A stretch of DNA of 8,509 bases, from the NCBI GenBank assembly GCA_035715525.1, contig DASTLA010000305.1, forward strand, positions 1 through 8,509, written 5' to 3'. Shown here one piece after another: positions 6,740 to 8,509 of this stretch. Both the position numbers and the translations under genes were made by a program. This stretch comes from JAHBWI01 sp035715525. GTDB lineage: Bacteria > Nitrospirota > Nitrospiria > Nitrospirales > Nitrospiraceae. Within the stretch, counting starts at the first letter, position 1. Each line of letters begins with the position of its first letter. The notes beneath the pieces are model-generated. The model searched no databases. It was given only the letters and a program-made list of their open reading frames with translations, and was not told the DNA's origin.

Positions 6740-8109
6740 ACGAGACTGTGCTGCTGGTCGAGGACGATACCCAGAATCGAGAACTCCTGGTGGAGGTGTT
6801 GACCCAGGCCGGGCTTGCGGTCAAAGCGGTCAGCAATGGAGAGGCGGCCTTCGCTCTTGCCGACGAAGGTCCATATGGCCTCGTCATCTCGGATATCCAG
6901 ATGGGGCCGATTTCCGGACTCGAAGTGCTGCGCAGGTTTCGTGATCGGGAGCCTGACACGCCGGTGGTGTTGCTGACTGCCTTCGGAGGCGTCGAGACAG
7001 CGATTCAAGCGATGAAGTCGGGCGCATTCGATTATCTCACCAAACCGGTGAATCTTCAGGAATTGATCCTCGTCGTCCGTCGTGCGATCGAGCATTTCAG
7101 GCTCATTCAGGAGAACCGACAACTGAAGCAGGCGTTCGGCAATCGCGTTCGTACCGGATCGATCATCGGTCAAAGCCGGATGATGTTGGATATTTTCAAA
7201 CGCGTGGGGAAAGTGGCTCCGACGGACGCCTCCGTGCTCATCTACGGGGAAAGCGGAACCGGTAAAGAATTAATCGCGCGAGCCATCCACGATCACAGTG
7301 ATCGGGCGAGCGGAAAATTCATGCCGATCAATTGCAGCGCGATTCCGGAAACGTTGTTCGAAAGTGAGCTGTTCGGCCATACGAAGAACGCTTTTACAGG
7401 AGCCGATCGCTTTCGGCGTGGGCTGATCGAGGAGGCGGACGGTGGCACGTTGTTTTTGGACGAGGTGGGGGATCTCCCGCCTCTGGCTCAGGCAAAGATC
7501 TTGCGGGTGCTGCAAGATGGAGAAATTCGACGGTTGGGAAGCAATGAGAGCATCAGGAGCGACTTTCGCGTCATTGCAGCGACGAAGTTTGATCTTGATG
7601 AGCTGTGCTCGCAAGGGGAATTTCGAGAAGATCTCCTCTATCGGCTCAAGACCGTCACGCTGACGTTGCCGCGTCTGGCAGACAGGAAGGACGATATCCC
7701 GGCGTTGGCGGAGTATTTCCTCTCACGATATTCGAAGGATGATCAAGTGGTGGGATTCGCAGAGTCCGCGATTCAGATGCTGAAACAGTACTCATGGCCG
7801 GGGAATGTCCGGGAATTGGAACATGTCATCGAACAGGCCGTGGCCCTTGCCGACCATCGCATTATTTCCAAGGAAGATTTGTCGATCAGCAAGAAGATCA
7901 ACATGCTCACTGGAGACGAACGGCAGGACGGTGGGCGTCATGCAGACCTCTCGTCCGCTTCGAGGATCGAACGGTCCGACCTGGTGACTATCTATCGAAC
8001 TTGCGGGGGAAACAAGGCCAGAATGGCCAACTCCCTCGGCATGACGCGCTGGTCGCTCTACCGGCTCCTCCAAAAGCACGGGATCGGCCCGGGCAGCTTA
8101 GAAGCTTGA
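6736..8109 (+). CDS. NtrC-family sigma-54-dependent response regulator
   Basis: Activator of 457 aa that, when phosphorylated, should oligomerise and use ATP to open sigma-54 RNA polymerase promoters. Receiver about 1-120: acidic pair near residues 10-11, phosphoacceptor D53 in ISDIQM, T81 and K103. AAA+ domain about 143-370: Walker A G171-ESGTGKE178, sigma-54 contact loop N218-AFTGA223, Walker B with D242-E243 after GGTLFL, arginine-rich FREDLLYRL at 296-304, and the SWPGNVREL motif near 353-361. C-terminal Fis-type helix-turn-helix about 416-450, with GGNKARMANSLGMTRWSLYRLL. The length is normal for the family. The first Gly of the canonical GAFTGA loop is Asn; the key Phe and Thr are kept, so sigma-54 activation should still be possible. 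It is the second gene of the operon and its partner is almost certainly the kinase upstream. It resembles ZraR/AtoC-type regulators, but the symbol cannot be fixed. Confidence 0.95.
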   Translation: MNETVLLVEDDTQNRELLVEVLTQAGLAVKAVSNGEAAFALADEGPYGLVISDIQMGPISGLEVLRRFRDREPDTPVVLLTAFGGVETAIQAMKSGAFDYLTKPVNLQELILVVRRAIEHFRLIQENRQLKQAFGNRVRTGSIIGQSRMMLDIFKRVGKVAPTDASVLIYGESGTGKELIARAIHDHSDRASGKFMPINCSAIPETLFESELFGHTKNAFTGADRFRRGLIEEADGGTLFLDEVGDLPPLAQAKILRVLQDGEIRRLGSNESIRSDFRVIAATKFDLDELCSQGEFREDLLYRLKTVTLTLPRLADRKDDIPALAEYFLSRYSKDDQVVGFAESAIQMLKQYSWPGNVRELEHVIEQAVALADHRIISKEDLSISKKINMLTGDERQDGGRHADLSSASRIERSDLVTIYRTCGGNKARMANSLGMTRWSLYRLLQKHGIGPGSLEA

Positions 8110-8206
8110 CCTGGATAGCTCGGAAGCTCAAGGCGGTGGTCACCCAGGAGCTGTGATACCCGCACGTCTTCCTTCCTCGAGCACGCATGTAATGTATCGC
8201 TTTCAT

Positions 8207-8223
8207 CTGGTAGCCGGATTGCT
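8207..8223 (+). promoter_or_regulatory. candidate sigma-54 (-24/-12) promoter
   Basis: CTGGTAGCCGGATTGCT has GG and GC separated by exactly 10 bases. It agrees with YTGGCACG-N4-TTGCW at 10 of 13 defined positions, including the whole -12 TTGCW block and the CTGG of the -24 block. It starts about 100 bases after the sigma-54 activator gene and would start transcription near 8234, just before the Shine-Dalgarno at 8245-8249. It is the best such match I noticed in an intergenic part of the window. Confidence 0.4.
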
Positions 8224-8244
8224 TCGTCAACTTCAATTGTTTTT

Positions 8245-8251
8245 GGAGGGG
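8245..8251 (+). promoter_or_regulatory. strong Shine-Dalgarno-like GGAGGGG
   Basis: GGAGGGG lies in a T-rich context (TTTT before it) about 11 bases after the predicted sigma-54 start point. The nearest usable start codon is TTG 8261, 9-11 bases away depending on alignment; ATG 8279 is too far for direct use. Confidence 0.35.
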
Positions 8252-8260
8252 CTCTAGGAA

Positions 8261-8485
8261 TTGCGGCGACAAGAACGAATGCCTCCAGAGGACCGGCGGG
8301 ACTTCGAAGAAAACCTGCTGGACGTCGGGAAATCTTCTTTGACGCTGTGCGAGATCTCAGCGAGGAGCAGCAACTCTTCGTGGACGATCACCTCCAGTCC
8401 AGCTCCATCACGTCAAACGGATATACAGAAAGCAAACTATCTGATCACGTGTTCCCTGTTTCGAGGTCCACACGGATGGGCTTAG
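8261..8485 (+). CDS. doubtful small reading frame, possibly frameshifted
   Basis: A 74-codon frame from TTG 8261 (ATG alternative at 8279) to TAG 8485. The first 23 residues are charged and protein-like (MPPEDRRDFEENLLDVG), but after about residue 24 the composition becomes Ser/Thr/Pro-rich and looks out of frame. The frame one base back, from about 8326 to the TGA at 8482-8484, instead reads REIFFDAVRDLSEEQQLFVD and continues with plausible residues. Joining the two would need a -1 shift near 8320-8330, so this may be a degraded gene, a sequencing error or pure chance. I do not recognise either part. A non-coding transcript from the upstream sigma-54 site is another option. Confidence 0.22.
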   Translation: MRRQERMPPEDRRDFEENLLDVGKSSLTLCEISARSSNSSWTITSSPAPSRQTDIQKANYLITCSLFRGPHGWA

Positions 8486-8488
8486 TTT

Positions 8489-8509
8489 GATCCGCATTCT
8501 ATGCGTATC
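8489..8509. repeat. near-perfect inverted repeat at the right edge
   Basis: GATCCGCAT (8489-8497) and ATGCGTATC (8501-8509) can pair at 8 of 9 positions around a 3-base loop. Directly after the small reading frame, it could be the stem of a terminator or an operator for the next gene. The bases that would show a T-tract lie outside the window. Confidence 0.45.

Noticed and set aside
7988..8272. Minus-strand frame of 94 codons at the end of the activator gene
   Set aside because: It overlaps the conserved helix-turn-helix codons of the activator and shows no recognisable domain.
8327..8333. GGGAAAT as a -1 ribosomal slippery site in the small frame
   Set aside because: The heptamer is not in the required register: the 8261 frame reads GGG AAA across it, which is already the post-slip phase. 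It therefore cannot explain the switch to the frame used after 8326.

Overview
The window looks like a bacterial chromosome segment of moderately high GC. Genes are densely packed with overlapping start and stop codons, and regulation is of the two-component and sigma-54 type. The taxon cannot be read directly. The combination of an RND pump, a HAMP histidine kinase, an NtrC-type regulator and small envelope proteins would fit a Nitrospira-like or deltaproteobacterial Gram-negative; this is an impression, not a result.

Left part (1-3212, minus strand): an operon with a stand-alone CheY-like receiver protein (2781-3212) followed, with a 7-base overlap, by a large RND-family efflux permease (start at 2787). 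The permease runs off the left edge of the window after 929 codons. Its periplasmic adaptor and outer-membrane partners are not in view.

Middle part (3213-4928): a 265-base divergent intergenic region with several short repeats leads to a plus-strand membrane methyltransferase-like protein of the isoprenylcysteine/phospholipid methyltransferase fold (3478-3936). Next comes a very basic, Lys/Arg/Ala-rich, histone-H1-like small protein (4016-4324). Facing them on the minus strand is a predicted lipoprotein (4422-4928).

Right part (5102-8109, plus strand): a two-gene operon with a 4-base ATGA overlap. It encodes a membrane sensor histidine kinase (545 aa) with an unassigned periplasmic sensor region, and an NtrC-family sigma-54 activator (457 aa: receiver, AAA+, Fis-type HTH). 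About 100 bases after the activator gene lies the best sigma-54 (-24/-12) promoter-like sequence I found (8207-8223). It is followed by a strong Shine-Dalgarno and a small doubtful reading frame (8261-8485), then a near-perfect inverted repeat at the right edge. A plausible reading is that the two-component pair senses an envelope signal and that the activator switches on the transcript just downstream. This is inference from position and motif only.

I see no tRNA, rRNA, CRISPR array, insertion sequence or phage gene. The long reading frames opposite the RND gene and the kinase gene look like shadows of the real coding strand.
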